A stretch of 64,000 nucleotides of DNA from Lamprobacter modestohalophilus (GCF_016583905.1 NZ_NRRY01000009.1:57292-121291), one strand, 5' to 3'; positions 17,991 to 26,969 are shown, counted from the first letter of the stretch. The notes: a model not told the origin generated them from the sequence alone. Program-made: numbers and translations.

Positions 17991-20157
17991 GGCCGAGGGC
18001 GCGCAGGATGGCATCGAGCAGGTCGGAAGGGGTCGCAGGCTTGTTCAAGAAGCCGCGGATGTCGAGCCCCCTGGCCGCGGCTATGGCCTCCTCGCGTCCG
18101 TAGGCGGTGACCATGAGTAGGGTTGGCAACGGACTGATATCGGAGCACTGCTCGATGGCCCGCGCCGTGGCCACGCCGTCGAGTCCAGGCATGCACCAGT
18201 CCAGCAGCACCAGCCGGTAGGGGTCATCTGGCACGGCTGCGCGCAATTGACTCAGCGCTTCCTCGCCGCTGGCCGCGGCGTCCACGCGGAGCCCGAGGCT
18301 GCTGAGGATGGCTGAGAGTGTCTCGCGGGCGCTGGCGTTGTCGTCCACCACCAGCAGCCGCAGCGCGCCCAGCTCGCTGAGGCCGATGGGCGAACGCGCG
18401 TGCTCGCCCTGTTGCAGGCCGAGCTGAGCCGTAAAATGGAAGCTGCTGCCGACGCCGGGCCTGCTCTCGACCCAGATCTCGCCGCCCATCAGCTCGGTCA
18501 GGCGCTTGGAGATCGCCAGCCCCAACCCGGTGCCGCCAAAGCGACGCGTGGTGGAGGCATCGGCCTGACTGAAGGACTGAAACAGCTTGCCCTGTTGCTC
18601 GGCGCTGAGACCAATGCCGGTATCACGCACGGAGAAATGCAGCCGGCAGGTCTCGGTGTCCTGTGCGAGCACCTCAGCACCGATGATGATCTCGCCAGAG
18701 GCGGTGAACTTCACCGCGTTGTTGCTGAGATTGGTCAAGATCTGCCCCAGGCGCAGCGGATCGCCGATTAGGGCCACAGGCAGATCAGCGGGCAGGTCGA
18801 AGATGAGCTCCAGGCCCTTCTCCTCGGCCTTGAGACCGATGACCGCAGAGAGGTTGCCGAGGACGTCTTCGAGGCTGAAGTCGATGCGCTCGATGGCGAG
18901 CTTGCCGGCCTCGATCTTGGAGAAGTCCAAAATGTCGTTGAGGATGCCGAGCAGGGCGTCGGCGGAGCGGCCGACCTTGTCGATATAGTTGCGTTGGCGC
19001 TCATCGAGTGGGGTCTGCAAGACCAGATGCGTCATGCCGATGATGGCGTTCATCGGTGTGCGGATCTCGTGGCTCATGTTGGCCAGGAACGCCGATTTGG
19101 CCTGGTTCGCCAACTCGGCCTCGGCCTTGGCCGCCTGCAGCGCCAGCTCGGCCTGCTTGCGCTCGGTAATGTCCTTGCCTGACCCGCGATAGCCTTTAAG
19201 CTCGCCGTTCGCGTCGAAGATCGGTATGCCGCTGGCCAGCAGATGACGCATGGATCCATCGCGGTGGCAGACGAGGTGTTCCCAGTCGGTGAACCATCGC
19301 TGCTCGGCGGCGATCGCCTGGAAGCGCGTGCTCGCCCGCGCGGCCTCCGCTGCCGGCATCAGGTCGAAGGGCGTCTTGCCAAGCAAGTCCTCGGGCGCAC
19401 GGCCGAGGCAGTCCGTCGCCTTGTCGGAGACATAGGTATAGCGCCCGTCGGCGTCGGTCTCCCAGATCCAGTCCGCTAGGATCAGGGTCAGATCCTTGAA
19501 GCGTTGTTCATCCCTTTGTCGGAGGCGTTCTCGGCGCGCCGCGGTGGTCTGGATACCCGAGTCCATCCATCCCGCCAAGAGCGCACCGAGCAGATTCACC
19601 GCGATGAGGATGGGCAAGGCCTCTCGCAACGCCAGACTCCGCTGCGGCTCGGGGAACAAGAGGATGGTCGACAAGGCCAGCGAGAGGACTCCCCCAAAGA
19701 CCAGATGACGCCATGGCGGCTTCAGGCGCCAGCGAACTTCGATGAGCCGCCAGACGAGGCCAATCAGCGGCGCGATGGTCAAGGTGATGCTGCCAACAAA
19801 GGCGCCTTGGCCGCCCATGAGCAGGCGCGCGGGAATCGCCACGAGCATCGCGGCTGCCGCGCCGCGCCAGCCCGCCAACAGGCCCGCAAAGCCCATCAGC
19901 AACACCCGTGCGTCCAGCAACAGGCCGGGGGCGAGCTCGACCGGCTGCAGCATCACCTGAACGGCCCCCAGACCAAGCAGTCCACCCAGCATCAGCTGGC
20001 GGCTCGCCTGGTCGGGCAGCCACTGCCACAGATGATGATGATAAAACAGGGCGATCGCAGCAAAGGTAATCAGCCCAAGAGACGACGCCGTGACAAAGTC
20101 CAACAAAAAGGTTCCTCCGAGCGTCACGTCCGATTCGGGTTCGGCGCTGCGGCGCAA
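17761..20157 (-). CDS. hybrid sensor histidine kinase (5TM-PAS-HisKA-HATPase-REC), C-terminus frameshifted
   Basis: The frame encodes 798 residues. It has a LytS-type 5TM region (about 15-200); PAS (about 220-340); HisKA with [15 protein letters not shown] (H363); an HATPase domain with [26 protein letters not shown] and GGTGLGL; and REC (600-720) with LLVVDDN, D653 in LLDWCMP and the Lys of FLNKPAT. All catalytic residues are present, so kinase and receiver should work. After about residue 722 the frame becomes Arg/Pro/His-rich nonsense, while a sensible helical tail continues in another frame (17688-17990). The gene sits 3 nt downstream of arsS on the same strand, suggesting co-transcription. 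Confidence 0.85.
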   Translation of the reverse strand: MRRSAEPESDVTLGGTFLLDFVTASSLGLITFAAIALFYHHHLWQWLPDQASRQLMLGGLLGLGAVQVMLQPVELAPGLLLDARVLLMGFAGLLAGWRGAAAAMLVAIPARLLMGGQGAFVGSITLTIAPLIGLVWRLIEVRWRLKPPWRHLVFGGVLSLALSTILLFPEPQRSLALREALPILIAVNLLGALLAGWMDSGIQTTAARRERLRQRDEQRFKDLTLILADWIWETDADGRYTYVSDKATDCLGRAPEDLLGKTPFDLMPAAEAARASTRFQAIAAEQRWFTDWEHLVCHRDGSMRHLLASGIPIFDANGELKGYRGSGKDITERKQAELALQAAKAEAELANQAKSAFLANMSHEIRTPMNAIIGMTHLVLQTPLDERQRNYIDKVGRSADALLGILNDILDFSKIEAGKLAIERIDFSLEDVLGNLSAVIGLKAEEKGLELIFDLPADLPVALIGDPLRLGQILTNLSNNAVKFTASGEIIIGAEVLAQDTETCRLHFSVRDTGIGLSAEQQGKLFQSFSQADASTTRRFGGTGLGLAISKRLTELMGGEIWVESRPGVGSSFHFTAQLGLQQGEHARSPIGLSELGALRLLVVDDNASARETLSAILSSLGLRVDAAASGEEALSQLRAAVPDDPYRLVLLDWCMPGLDGVATARAIEQCSDISPLPTLLMVTAYGREEAIAAARGLDIRGFLNKPATPSDLLDAILRALGRSAAAQLRPRHDRAAVPGCDPSCHPSTARPCAGRAGRVDRRFSLQCGKPPRGGTAAIHRRRARGRARATSAGTGGL

Positions 20158-20160
20158 GCC

Positions 20161-21189
20161 CTAGGCAAGCGCTCCGCCGCAGCTACTGCCCTGCCCAGCG
20201 GTGCAGCCGTAACAATGCTCACCGACCTGGATGGAACGCTCTCTGAGCAGCTCCGCTGAGGTCAGATCACGGAGATGCAGACGCTCACGCTGGTTAGGGC
20301 TACTCGGGCTCCGGCTGTGACGGTGCCGGTTACCGTCACCGTCACCGTCACCATCGCCGTGGCGCAGTGGCAGACCGAGCATCTGATTGAAGTCGCAGTC
20401 ATAGAGGTAGCCCTGCCAGTCGACGCTGATCAGGTCACGACACATCACCGCCTCCAGGTTCGCAGCCTGATGCGCCGACTTCAAGAGCCCCAGATAGTCA
20501 TCGAACTGCCGCGTCGATTGCAACCAGCTGCCGAAACGCCGGATCGGCATATTCGCCAAGGTCAGCAGACGGTTGAAGTCGATCCCATAACGCGCCTTGA
20601 GCTCGCGCTTGTACTCGGCCTCGAGCGCGCACTGGGAAGGCGGTAAGCTGGCACCGGTAGGATTGTAGACCAAGCTGAGCGACAGGCGGCTATCGGAACG
20701 ACCATAGCCGCGCAGATTCAGGGCGCGCAGACCACGCAGGCTCGCATCAAAGGTGCCAGATCCGCGTTGCGCATCGACATTCTCCTGCAGATAGCAGGGC
20801 AAGGACGCGATCACCTCGACCTGATGCTCGGCCAAGAAGTCCGCGAGGTCCTCCTGCCCCGGCTCCTCTAAGATGGTCAGGTTACAGCGATCCACCACCC
20901 GCACACCAAGCTCGCGCGCCGCGATTACCAACGGTCGAAACACCTGATTCAACTCCGGCGCACCGCCGGTTATATCCAACAGGGTCAGGTCGCCATGCCG
21001 CAGAAAGGCCACCAACTCATCGAGCGTCTCGAGGCTCATCTCCTCAGTGCGCTTAGGGCCTGCATCCACATGGCAGTGCAGGCACGACTGGTTGCAGCGA
21101 TAACCGAGATTCACTTGCAGCGTCGTCAGTCGACGGCGCCGGATCAGCGGAAAATCAGAGGGGAACAGCAGCGGTTTTGAATCCAGCAC
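20161..21189 (-). CDS. arsS: arsenosugar-biosynthesis-type radical SAM protein ArsS
   Basis: About 342 residues. RCNQSCLHCHVDAGPKR holds the radical-SAM cysteines (CxxxCxxC, residues 32, 36 and 39). The C-terminal domain has MCRDLISVDWQGYLYDCDFN and ends with HCYGCTAGQGSSCGGA, the DUF3641-type auxiliary-cluster cysteines typical of ArsS (TIGR04167). ArsS attaches a deoxyadenosyl group to methylated arsenic on the way to arsenosugars. An arsM gene, its usual neighbour, is not visible. GTG 21189 is chosen because GGAG lies 7 nt upstream and the family N-terminus (LLFPSDFPLIRRRRLTTLQV) begins just after; the frame is open to ATG 21258. A Gly-Asp repeat (residues about 277-286) is unusual. Confidence 0.88.
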   Translation of the reverse strand: MLDSKPLLFPSDFPLIRRRRLTTLQVNLGYRCNQSCLHCHVDAGPKRTEEMSLETLDELVAFLRHGDLTLLDITGGAPELNQVFRPLVIAARELGVRVVDRCNLTILEEPGQEDLADFLAEHQVEVIASLPCYLQENVDAQRGSGTFDASLRGLRALNLRGYGRSDSRLSLSLVYNPTGASLPPSQCALEAEYKRELKARYGIDFNRLLTLANMPIRRFGSWLQSTRQFDDYLGLLKSAHQAANLEAVMCRDLISVDWQGYLYDCDFNQMLGLPLRHGDGDGDGDGNRHRHSRSPSSPNQRERLHLRDLTSAELLRERSIQVGEHCYGCTAGQGSSCGGALA

Positions 21190-21336
21190 GACACAGCTCC
21201 GAGCGACGGTAAAAGTTGAGAACAGACTGCTCACAAGATACGCCGGCAGTGGTAACATTCAACCGCATGGCCGCCCGAGTAGCCACTCGTCTCGATCACC
21301 AGCAACCAAGGCGATGCCATCAACCACCCTCACATA

Positions 21337-21412
<76 letters not shown>

Positions 21413-21720
21413 TTTGTTTAATCATAAAACCTTGATTTGAAAAAGCGGATCGAAGCCGATGTTTGTCGCTGCTGCCCTTGACCAGCCGGCCAACCCTAGC
21501 TAGGGCGATCAATCCTCGTTTCAGATCCTGCACGCTCAGGGCCTCGCGCAGCATAGACAGTGAGGCGGGAGCGGCCGATGACGATTGCCGGGGAGCTAGT
21601 GTCGTCGTGCTGCTGTCTTGCGATCACCATCAGAATCACATTGATGGTGCTGGGCCGGTTGTGGATCATCGACACTCGGGCATGTCGGCGATTGGACCAG
21701 GCACTTCGTTTCGCTCGCGA

Positions 21721-22734
21721 CTAATTCTGCATCGGAATATCAGCGTCCCACCGAAAGCCGACGCCGCCTCCCTGCCAGACGCCTTCGCCCGCGGGATTGG
21801 GCCCATGAATGTCGACATGAACCGGCAGTTCATCGCGGGGCCTGAGCAAGTCAACACCTCGCACAGTGCTGCGGTGCATAATGCGTAGACCCTGTTCTTC
21901 GACCGGCCGGTGTGCCTCTGGCGCGGCCCGGTGGGCGACAGCCAGGTTATCGATGAAGACGCAGTCACCCTCGGAGTATTCATAGGTCACCGCGTAGCCA
22001 TCGTGCAGCCCGGCATTGAGCAGGTCATTGTATTCGCGACAAAGACGTTGCAACTCCTCAGCGTCCAGCAATCGAAAGCCATCGCGGTTGGTCAGTCTTT
22101 CGAACACGGCCCCTGTCATCCCTAGGTGTAGCCAAACGCTTTTTCGGCCCGATAGCGGATGGACATGCACCAGCGGATGGACAACACCGCTGTTGGAATT
22201 AACGGAAGACAGTCGGCTCCAGTCCGGCTGACGTTCCGCTGGAAGTGCGTCATAAGCGGCACCCTGATGAGCAAAGCAGGTTCCTCCGCCTTTCTCCGCC
22301 GGGCGGATAATGTGGTAGCCGGAGTGTGAGAAGGTCGTGGGGTTGAAGCTGCCATCGTTGTGCCACTGAGGCCCAACACCCGGGATGCCATGCTTCGGAT
22401 CGTTCGACAACCGAAAGATGTCGCGATTGCCATCAGGCGTTGCCGGATGCACCCCATGCGTGCTGTGCAACTCCTTGCCACCCCACCAGCAACTGGCGCG
22501 GAGGAAGGCTTCAGGCTCGAGCTGCCGCTCGCTCCTGAAAACGAGGAATCCCCGCTGAGCCATCTCGAGTTCCAACGCCCGCCTGACCTCCTCGGGTGGC
22601 GGGGCATCCGCGGACAGATCGACTCCGTGCACCAGGGCGCCGATGGGATCGAGTGGCTCAATATGGCCACCAAAACGCTCGATTAACGCGACCCGTGACG
22701 GATCGAGTGGTGAAACGCGCGCAAGCTTCATCAT
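21721..22734 (-). CDS. TauD/TfdA-family Fe(II)/2-oxoglutarate dioxygenase
   Basis: A 337-residue protein with the jelly-roll dioxygenase iron ligands: H-x-D in PQWHNDGSFNP and the distal histidine in VFIDNLAVAHRAAP, followed by the 2-oxoglutarate-binding arginine in LRIMHRSTVRG. GFLVFRSERQLEPEAF and GGTCFAHQGAAYDALP are also typical of TauD/TfdA enzymes. The family hydroxylates small substrates such as taurine or phenoxyacetates; this member's substrate is unknown, and no sulfonate transporter or regulator sits next to it. ATG 22734 starts the protein; a second ATG follows immediately. Flanking genes are unrelated signalling genes, so it is probably monocistronic. Confidence 0.82.
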   Translation of the reverse strand: MMKLARVSPLDPSRVALIERFGGHIEPLDPIGALVHGVDLSADAPPPEEVRRALELEMAQRGFLVFRSERQLEPEAFLRASCWWGGKELHSTHGVHPATPDGNRDIFRLSNDPKHGIPGVGPQWHNDGSFNPTTFSHSGYHIIRPAEKGGGTCFAHQGAAYDALPAERQPDWSRLSSVNSNSGVVHPLVHVHPLSGRKSVWLHLGMTGAVFERLTNRDGFRLLDAEELQRLCREYNDLLNAGLHDGYAVTYEYSEGDCVFIDNLAVAHRAAPEAHRPVEEQGLRIMHRSTVRGVDLLRPRDELPVHVDIHGPNPAGEGVWQGGGVGFRWDADIPMQN

Positions 22735-22804
22735 CGCTCTCCTCGACTCTCAGTGATTTGGCCTCGCATGCTACCTTCCAACTCCGCGAGTCACATCGGG
22801 TGCG

Positions 22805-24600
22805 CTAGCGTTCTCTGCGCTCGAACCCCTGCACCAGATCCTCGAGCGGCATTGGCGCGGCGAAGAAGTACCCCTGAAACAGGGTGCAACCTTCGGCGCG
22901 AAGCAGATCATACTGAGCCTTCGTCTCAACCCCTTCGGCGATGACCGGAATCGAAAATGCCTTAGCGACACTGAGCGCGGCGCGCACGATGACCAGCCGC
23001 GAGGGGTTGTGCTCGATGTCTTTGATCAGCGCCTGATCGATCTTCACTGCCTGAAACGCGAGACGCTGGAGCTGAAGTAGCGACGACGAGCCGGTTCCGT
23101 AGTCGTCCAGCACCACGGCGATGCCACTGTGCTGCAACCGCTCAAGAGCGGCTTCGACATGCTCGACATTGGCGAACAGCGACTGCTCGGTCACTTCAAG
23201 CCGGACTTGCTGTGGCCTCAGACCCGCAGCTTCAACGGTGCGGATAACCCGCTCTGCGAAGTCGGTGTCGAGCAATTGAGCACACTGACATTGACACCAA
23301 GATGAAGCTCGGCATGATTCGCCATGGGAGGTATCGAGGCGAAATCCTGGCATGCCCGCCGCAGCACCCAGTCATCGAGGGCCTGGATCAGACCGCTATC
23401 CTCGGCCAGCTTAAGAAAGGCATCGGGGCGCCGCAGCTCCTTGTCCGAGGCCGCCCATCGGACCAGCGCCTCGCAGCCACACCATTGGCCGCTGGCATCG
23501 ACCTGTGGCAGGTAGTGCAGGGTCAATTCGTCATGATGCAAGGCATGCCGTAAGGCCAGGGAGCGGGTCTCTTTAATCTCAAGCTCATGCTGCATGCTTA
23601 GCTCGAAAAAGCGCCAGGTGTCACGACCACCCCGCTTCGCCTCGTACATCGCGATATCGGCCTGCTTCATCAGCTCATCAGCGCTGCTGGAGGCATCAGC
23701 AAAGAGCGTGATGCCGATGCTAGCGGAGCAGTACAGGGGCCGCTCCTGGTCACCAGCCAACCGATAAGGGGCCGCCGCCAAACGCATGAGTTTCGAGGCG
23801 ATGCTAGCCGCCTCTTGGGTTGCTATCTCTCGGTCCGCGCTGAGCGCCTCGCAGAGAACCACGAACTCATCACCGCCAAGGCGCGCTGCGGTATCCGTTT
23901 GCCTCAGGCCCCGACGCAAACGCCCACTAAAGGTGGCCAATAGCTGGTCGCCGACGGCATGGCCGAGGGTGTCGTTGATGCGCTTAAAGCCATCGAGGTC
24001 GAGGAGCAGGAATGCGCGATAACAGTTCTGGCGGGCCGTCAACGCAATCGCACGCCGCAGTCGGTCGAGCAAGAGCCGCCGATTCGGCAGTTCTGTCAGT
24101 TCGTCATAGAGCGCGAGCTGCTCGGCCCGCGCTGAGGCCTGGTGATGGTTGGTCATGTCGTAACAGACACCTACCAAGCACCAGCCCCGGGTCAGCGCGT
24201 CTTGGACGCACCTGGCATGCATGCGCAGGTGGCGACAGTCGCCTGAGGGCGAGAGCACCCGCAGTTGCGTGAAGTAGGGCTGATCCGAGCGAGCCGCCCT
24301 GAGCATCGTGCTGATCGCCCGAAAGCGATCCGCGGGATGCACTCGATCACGCCAAGCGGCCAGGTCGATGCGTGCGGTCGACTGATCCAGGTGGTGCAGC
24401 CTGTGCATCCGACGATCCCACAGCAGTCGCTGCTGTTGGAGATCGTATTCCCAGGTTCCAATCTCAGCGGCATCGATGGCGAGACGTAAACGCCGCGCAC
24501 GCTCCTCTAGGAGTATCTCCGAGTCCCCAGGTGCGGTATCAACCTCAACCACCAGCCTCTGAGAAGTCTGGTCTGCGTTCGTTGTCCGTTCTTCTCGCAT
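22805..24600 (-). pseudogene. PAS-GGDEF-EAL c-di-GMP protein split by a one-base frameshift
   Basis: The 5' frame (24600 to 23218) encodes a PAS-like domain (RLAIDAAEIGTWEYDL), GGDEF (RLGGDEFVVLCEAL) and the start of EAL (WCGCEALVRW), then stops making sense after LHLGVNVSV. The EAL domain resumes at once in another frame, QLLDTDFAERVIRTVEAAGL, and runs to 22805 with VVLDDYGTGSSSLLQL and IPVIAEGVETKAQYDLL. Joining the frames near 23283 needs one extra base, restoring GVNVSVxQLLDTDF. Without it the phosphodiesterase is truncated after its first motif while the cyclase remains intact. A sequencing error is possible. ATG 24600 is preferred over TTG 24621. Confidence 0.85.
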
Positions 24601-25109
24601 GGGCTCTGCCAAACCTCTCAAGCGTCCGTACCGGTTTAGGCGAGTCTAGCGGCTTGAGGCAGATCAGAAAAGGGTCTCTGCCGCTCAGCGGCCAATCGGT
24701 TCTCGAATCCCTTCTAGGCAGACATGTCGCCCCCAGATCACGGTTGATCTTGAGTAGCAAAGTCAGGCCAGGTCTGCCACGAAGCGCAAAACGTCGGACC
24801 CGCTAAGGCGGCGACGCCGGCAACGGCCCCGAGGCCTTTCTGACAGCAGTAAGGCCTCGAACCGATTCTTTTGCTATCAACGCCGCGAAGTTGGGTGTAT
24901 GGTGACGCCAGAATAACGAGCCTGATGGCGACCACCCCCATGCGGTGCGTCGTATCTGCACTGATCCACACTGAGTGATCCCATCCCCATTCCACGAAAA
25001 GCACTCGGCGGTGCCTGCACCGTCATGCCCAACTGCTACCTGTTTGACGCATCGGCCGGGCAGCGGATTTCCTTTTCTACTATGCGTGCTACTAGAGAGA
25101 CCTGACTGA
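24601..25109. other. 508-nt intergenic region with no recognisable gene
   Basis: No frame here has recognisable protein features, and I see no tRNA or convincing terminator. The part nearest the RRM gene should hold its promoter and leader. TTGACG at 25044-25049 is a possible -35 element, but no good -10 hexamer lies at the expected spacing. A GAGAGA stretch about 10 nt before ATG 25110 is the likely ribosome-binding site. Confidence 0.5.
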
Positions 25110-25409
25110 ATGAATATCTACGTTGGCAATTTGGCCTATGGCGTGACCCAGGACGAGCTGCGCGAGGCCTTTGCTGCCTTCGGCAACGTCGAGAGCGCGA
25201 ATCTGATCACTGACAAGTTCACTGGGGAGTCCAAGGGCTTCGCCTTCGTTGAGATGCCCAACAACAACGAGGCAGACGCGGCCATCAAGGAACTGAACGA
25301 GCAGCCTTTAAAGGGTCGCCCGCTCCGCGTAAACCAAGCCAAGCCTCGCAGTGATCGTGGCGGCGGTGGCGGCGGTCGCTCAGGTGGCGGCGGCGGCGGT
25401 CGCTGGTAA
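25110..25409 (+). CDS. single-RRM RNA-binding protein with glycine-rich tail
   Basis: A 99-residue protein. MNIYVGNLAYGVTQDELREA contains RNP-2 (IYVGNL) and KGFAFVEM is RNP-1, the two RNA-contacting strands of the RRM fold. Residues of about 85-99 are Gly/Arg-rich (RGGGGGGRSGGGGGGRW), like the small cyanobacterial and proteobacterial Rbp proteins, which bind U-rich RNA and are often induced by cold. It is a stand-alone gene with a 500-nt upstream region and a structured downstream region (25422-25481). The exact RNA targets are unknown. Confidence 0.93.
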   Translation: MNIYVGNLAYGVTQDELREAFAAFGNVESANLITDKFTGESKGFAFVEMPNNNEADAAIKELNEQPLKGRPLRVNQAKPRSDRGGGGGGRSGGGGGGRW

Positions 25410-25421
25410 GCACCATTCCAT

Positions 25422-25481
25422 CCCTTCGGCTTAGGCCATTGCCGAAGCGCTTCAGGAGTACCTGAGGCGCGAGCCGAAGGG
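25422..25481 (+). terminator. nested, mutually exclusive RNA hairpins after the RRM gene
   Basis: CCCTTCGGCT (25422-25431) pairs perfectly with AGCCGAAGGG (25472-25481). Inside, CGCTTCAGG and CCTGAGGCG (25448-25468) form a second stem with an AGTA loop and one G-U pair. Alternatively CTTCGGC (25424-25430) pairs with GCCGAAG (25441-25447), which excludes the outer stem. No U-run follows, so a classical intrinsic terminator is doubtful. It could be a 3' stabilising structure or a switch. Confidence 0.45.
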
Positions 25482-25529
25482 GCCATTGGCATCCGACTTT
25501 CTATCTTCTCAAGCGTCATCGAGGCGTGC

Positions 25530-26045
25530 TCACGCCGGACACTTAACGCCACAACTCATCTCACAAGCGCCTTGTTGCGCGGGAACCAGACCGGAGAGCT
25601 TCTCGGAGACCAGTACCGGATGGCTGCTGTCGCCGCTGCTGCAGCACTTACGGATCTTCCTGGCCACAAAAGCGCCCGCAGCCACGGTCACGACGCGCCG
25701 CCGCTTGCTCTTTTGTGCCTGCACCGCCTTCCCGCAGAGTGGGCAGCGTTCAGCCTCGGCAACAAAATCGATACAGGGGATGGGCTCCTGCGTGCGCGCC
25801 GTCGCCCGCACCACCTCGGCTGCTGACCACCCGGCCAGGCGAGCATGGTGCCGGAACCACCTCAGTCGTTCGTAGACCCCCCTTTTTTGCCGACCTCCTC
25901 CAGAGCATATCGAGCAAACACCGCAACCACCTGCTCCAGCACAATCGGTGGCGAGTGCCCGCGCAGGCTGCGCACCACCTCCGCAGGCCCTAAACCGGGA
26001 TGACGAATCAGGGCCAGCAGAACCTGGATAACGACCGCATCATCG
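25530..26045 (-). pseudogene. fossil transposase fragment, frameshifted at an A6G6 run and truncated
   Basis: Read on the reverse strand, two frames join at A6G6 (plus-strand C6T6, 25877-25888). Upstream is VVRSLRGHSPPIVLEQVVAV then FARYALEEVGKK; downstream, in another frame, is VYERLRWFRHHARLAGWSAA, then IPCIDFVAEAERCPLCGKAV and VVTVAAGAFVARKIRKCCSS. Helix-rich DNA-binding sequence followed by a CxxC zinc-knuckle looks like the N-terminus of an insertion-sequence transposase. The reading stops at 25530 after a degenerate Cys-rich end, so no catalytic domain remains. No terminal inverted repeats were found. Family assignment rests on my recollection of similar N-termini and is tentative. Confidence 0.4.
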
Positions 26046-26119
26046 ACGCCGACCGATAGCTGAGGGTTGTTCGTTGTCCACCAGAGGAAGGCGTGAGTGT
26101 CGAGCAAAACCCGCATCAT
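25862..26119 (-). pseudogene. truncated PIN-domain (VapC-like) toxin fused to foreign sequence
   Basis: Only the first 21-27 residues are PIN-like: MMRVLLDTHAFLWWTTNNPQ contains the first catalytic aspartate (LLDTHAFLWW). The rest of the 85-residue frame has none of the later PIN acidic residues and instead reads as the transposase-like fragment described at 25530-26045. A normal toxin of this group has about 125-135 residues. It overlaps the antitoxin stop by 4 nt (ATGA), the standard toxin-antitoxin arrangement, so an intact toxin was probably once encoded here. Ribonuclease activity is not expected from the remnant. Confidence 0.65.
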
Positions 26120-26349
26120 TCAGCCTCCCAAGCGCGAATCTCCTCCTCGGGCAATGGTTCAAAGAAGGCATCATCCACCCTGCCTGCCAGTCGGCCCGGT
26201 TGACGTTGCGGTGCTGCATTGGCGAGCGGCAAAAGTCGGGCATAAGGCTTACCGGCCTTGGCGACAATGATCTCTTGGCCACGATGGGCCTGCTCAAGGA
26301 GTTTTGAGAAATGGGTCTTTGCTTCGTGAACGTTGACGATGGTGGTCAT
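26116..26349 (-). CDS. Phd/YefM-type antitoxin
   Basis: A 77-residue protein opening MTTIVNVHEAKTHFSKLLEQ, followed by GQEIIVAKAGKPYARLLPL, the classic Phd/YefM DNA-binding fold. The acidic C-terminus (FFEPLPEEEIRAWEAE) is the expected toxin-binding region. Its partner immediately downstream is truncated, leaving an orphan antitoxin. Two copies of GACTAAG spaced 12 bp apart (26368-26386) lie upstream of the start and could be an operator for autoregulation; this is speculative. If expressed alone it could neutralise related PIN toxins elsewhere in the genome. Confidence 0.85.
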   Translation of the reverse strand: MTTIVNVHEAKTHFSKLLEQAHRGQEIIVAKAGKPYARLLPLANAAPQRQPGRLAGRVDDAFFEPLPEEEIRAWEAE

Positions 26350-26557
26350 GACGGGTTGACTGATGTGGACTAAGCTATCGACTAAGTCGATCTTCGGCAG
26401 GTGGTCTTGGCAAACCGCGCGAAAACCTGGACGGACTACGGTTTGGCCTTGCTGGGGTCGGCCTGGATCAGGCGCACCCTGACCTGATCGAAGCGATTTC
26501 GCTACCTATCCAATCCAGAAAGGAATTTGGATTTTAGTGAGCGCGGGCGGGCGGGCG

Positions 26558-26950
26558 CTAGACCTGCATGCGCATGACTTCTTTATAGGCAGTGATGATG
26601 CGGTTGCGCACCTGTTTGCCGAACTCGAAGGCGACGCTGGCCTTTTGGACGTCGATCATCAGGTCGTTGAGGGTGACGGAGGGGTCGCCGGCCTGAAACG
26701 CCTTGCCCTTATCAACAGCGTCGATCTGTAGCGCGTTGATGCGCTGGATCGAATGCCGCAGCTCTGCGGCGAATCCCCCCGCCGCAACTGGGCCGGTCTG
26801 TGCTCCCCCTGCTGGCCCGCCGATGGTTCCCGCCCCGTTCACTGCCGCGGCCCCGCTACCGGATTGATTGGCTGTACTAGTACCGCTGGCCTGGCTGGCC
26901 AGCAGGCGCATGGTGGCGAGCGCGGGCTCGAGGCTGGGCAGGTCGTTCAT
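26558..26950 (-). CDS. fliE: flagellar hook-basal body protein FliE
   Basis: A 130-residue protein whose C-terminal half is FliE: GGFAAELRHSIQRINALQID, DPSVTLNDLMIDVQKASVAF and FGKQVRNRIITAYKEVMRM. FliE joins the MS ring (FliF) to the proximal rod and is exported early by the flagellar type III system. Residues of about 20-60 are a Gly/Ala/Thr-rich stretch longer than in enterobacterial FliE (104 residues). It is transcribed away from fliF, not in the same operon. A tandem-repeat array lies 20 nt upstream of its ATG. AATCCA/TGGATT at 26512-26533 is a weak inverted repeat after the stop. Confidence 0.94.
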   Translation of the reverse strand: MNDLPSLEPALATMRLLASQASGTSTANQSGSGAAAVNGAGTIGGPAGGAQTGPVAAGGFAAELRHSIQRINALQIDAVDKGKAFQAGDPSVTLNDLMIDVQKASVAFEFGKQVRNRIITAYKEVMRMQV

Positions 26951-26969
26951 GGTCTGGATGGCTCCTAGG

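Noticed and set aside
20161..21189. ArsS-type protein as a selenium-related enzyme
   Set aside because: Older family names mention a selenodomain, but there is no in-frame TGA or selenium gene here; the C-terminal cysteine pattern fits ArsS.
23218..23353. Programmed frameshift in the GGDEF-EAL gene
   Set aside because: No slippery heptamer or stem-loop is visible near 23283; a single-base deletion or sequencing error is simpler.
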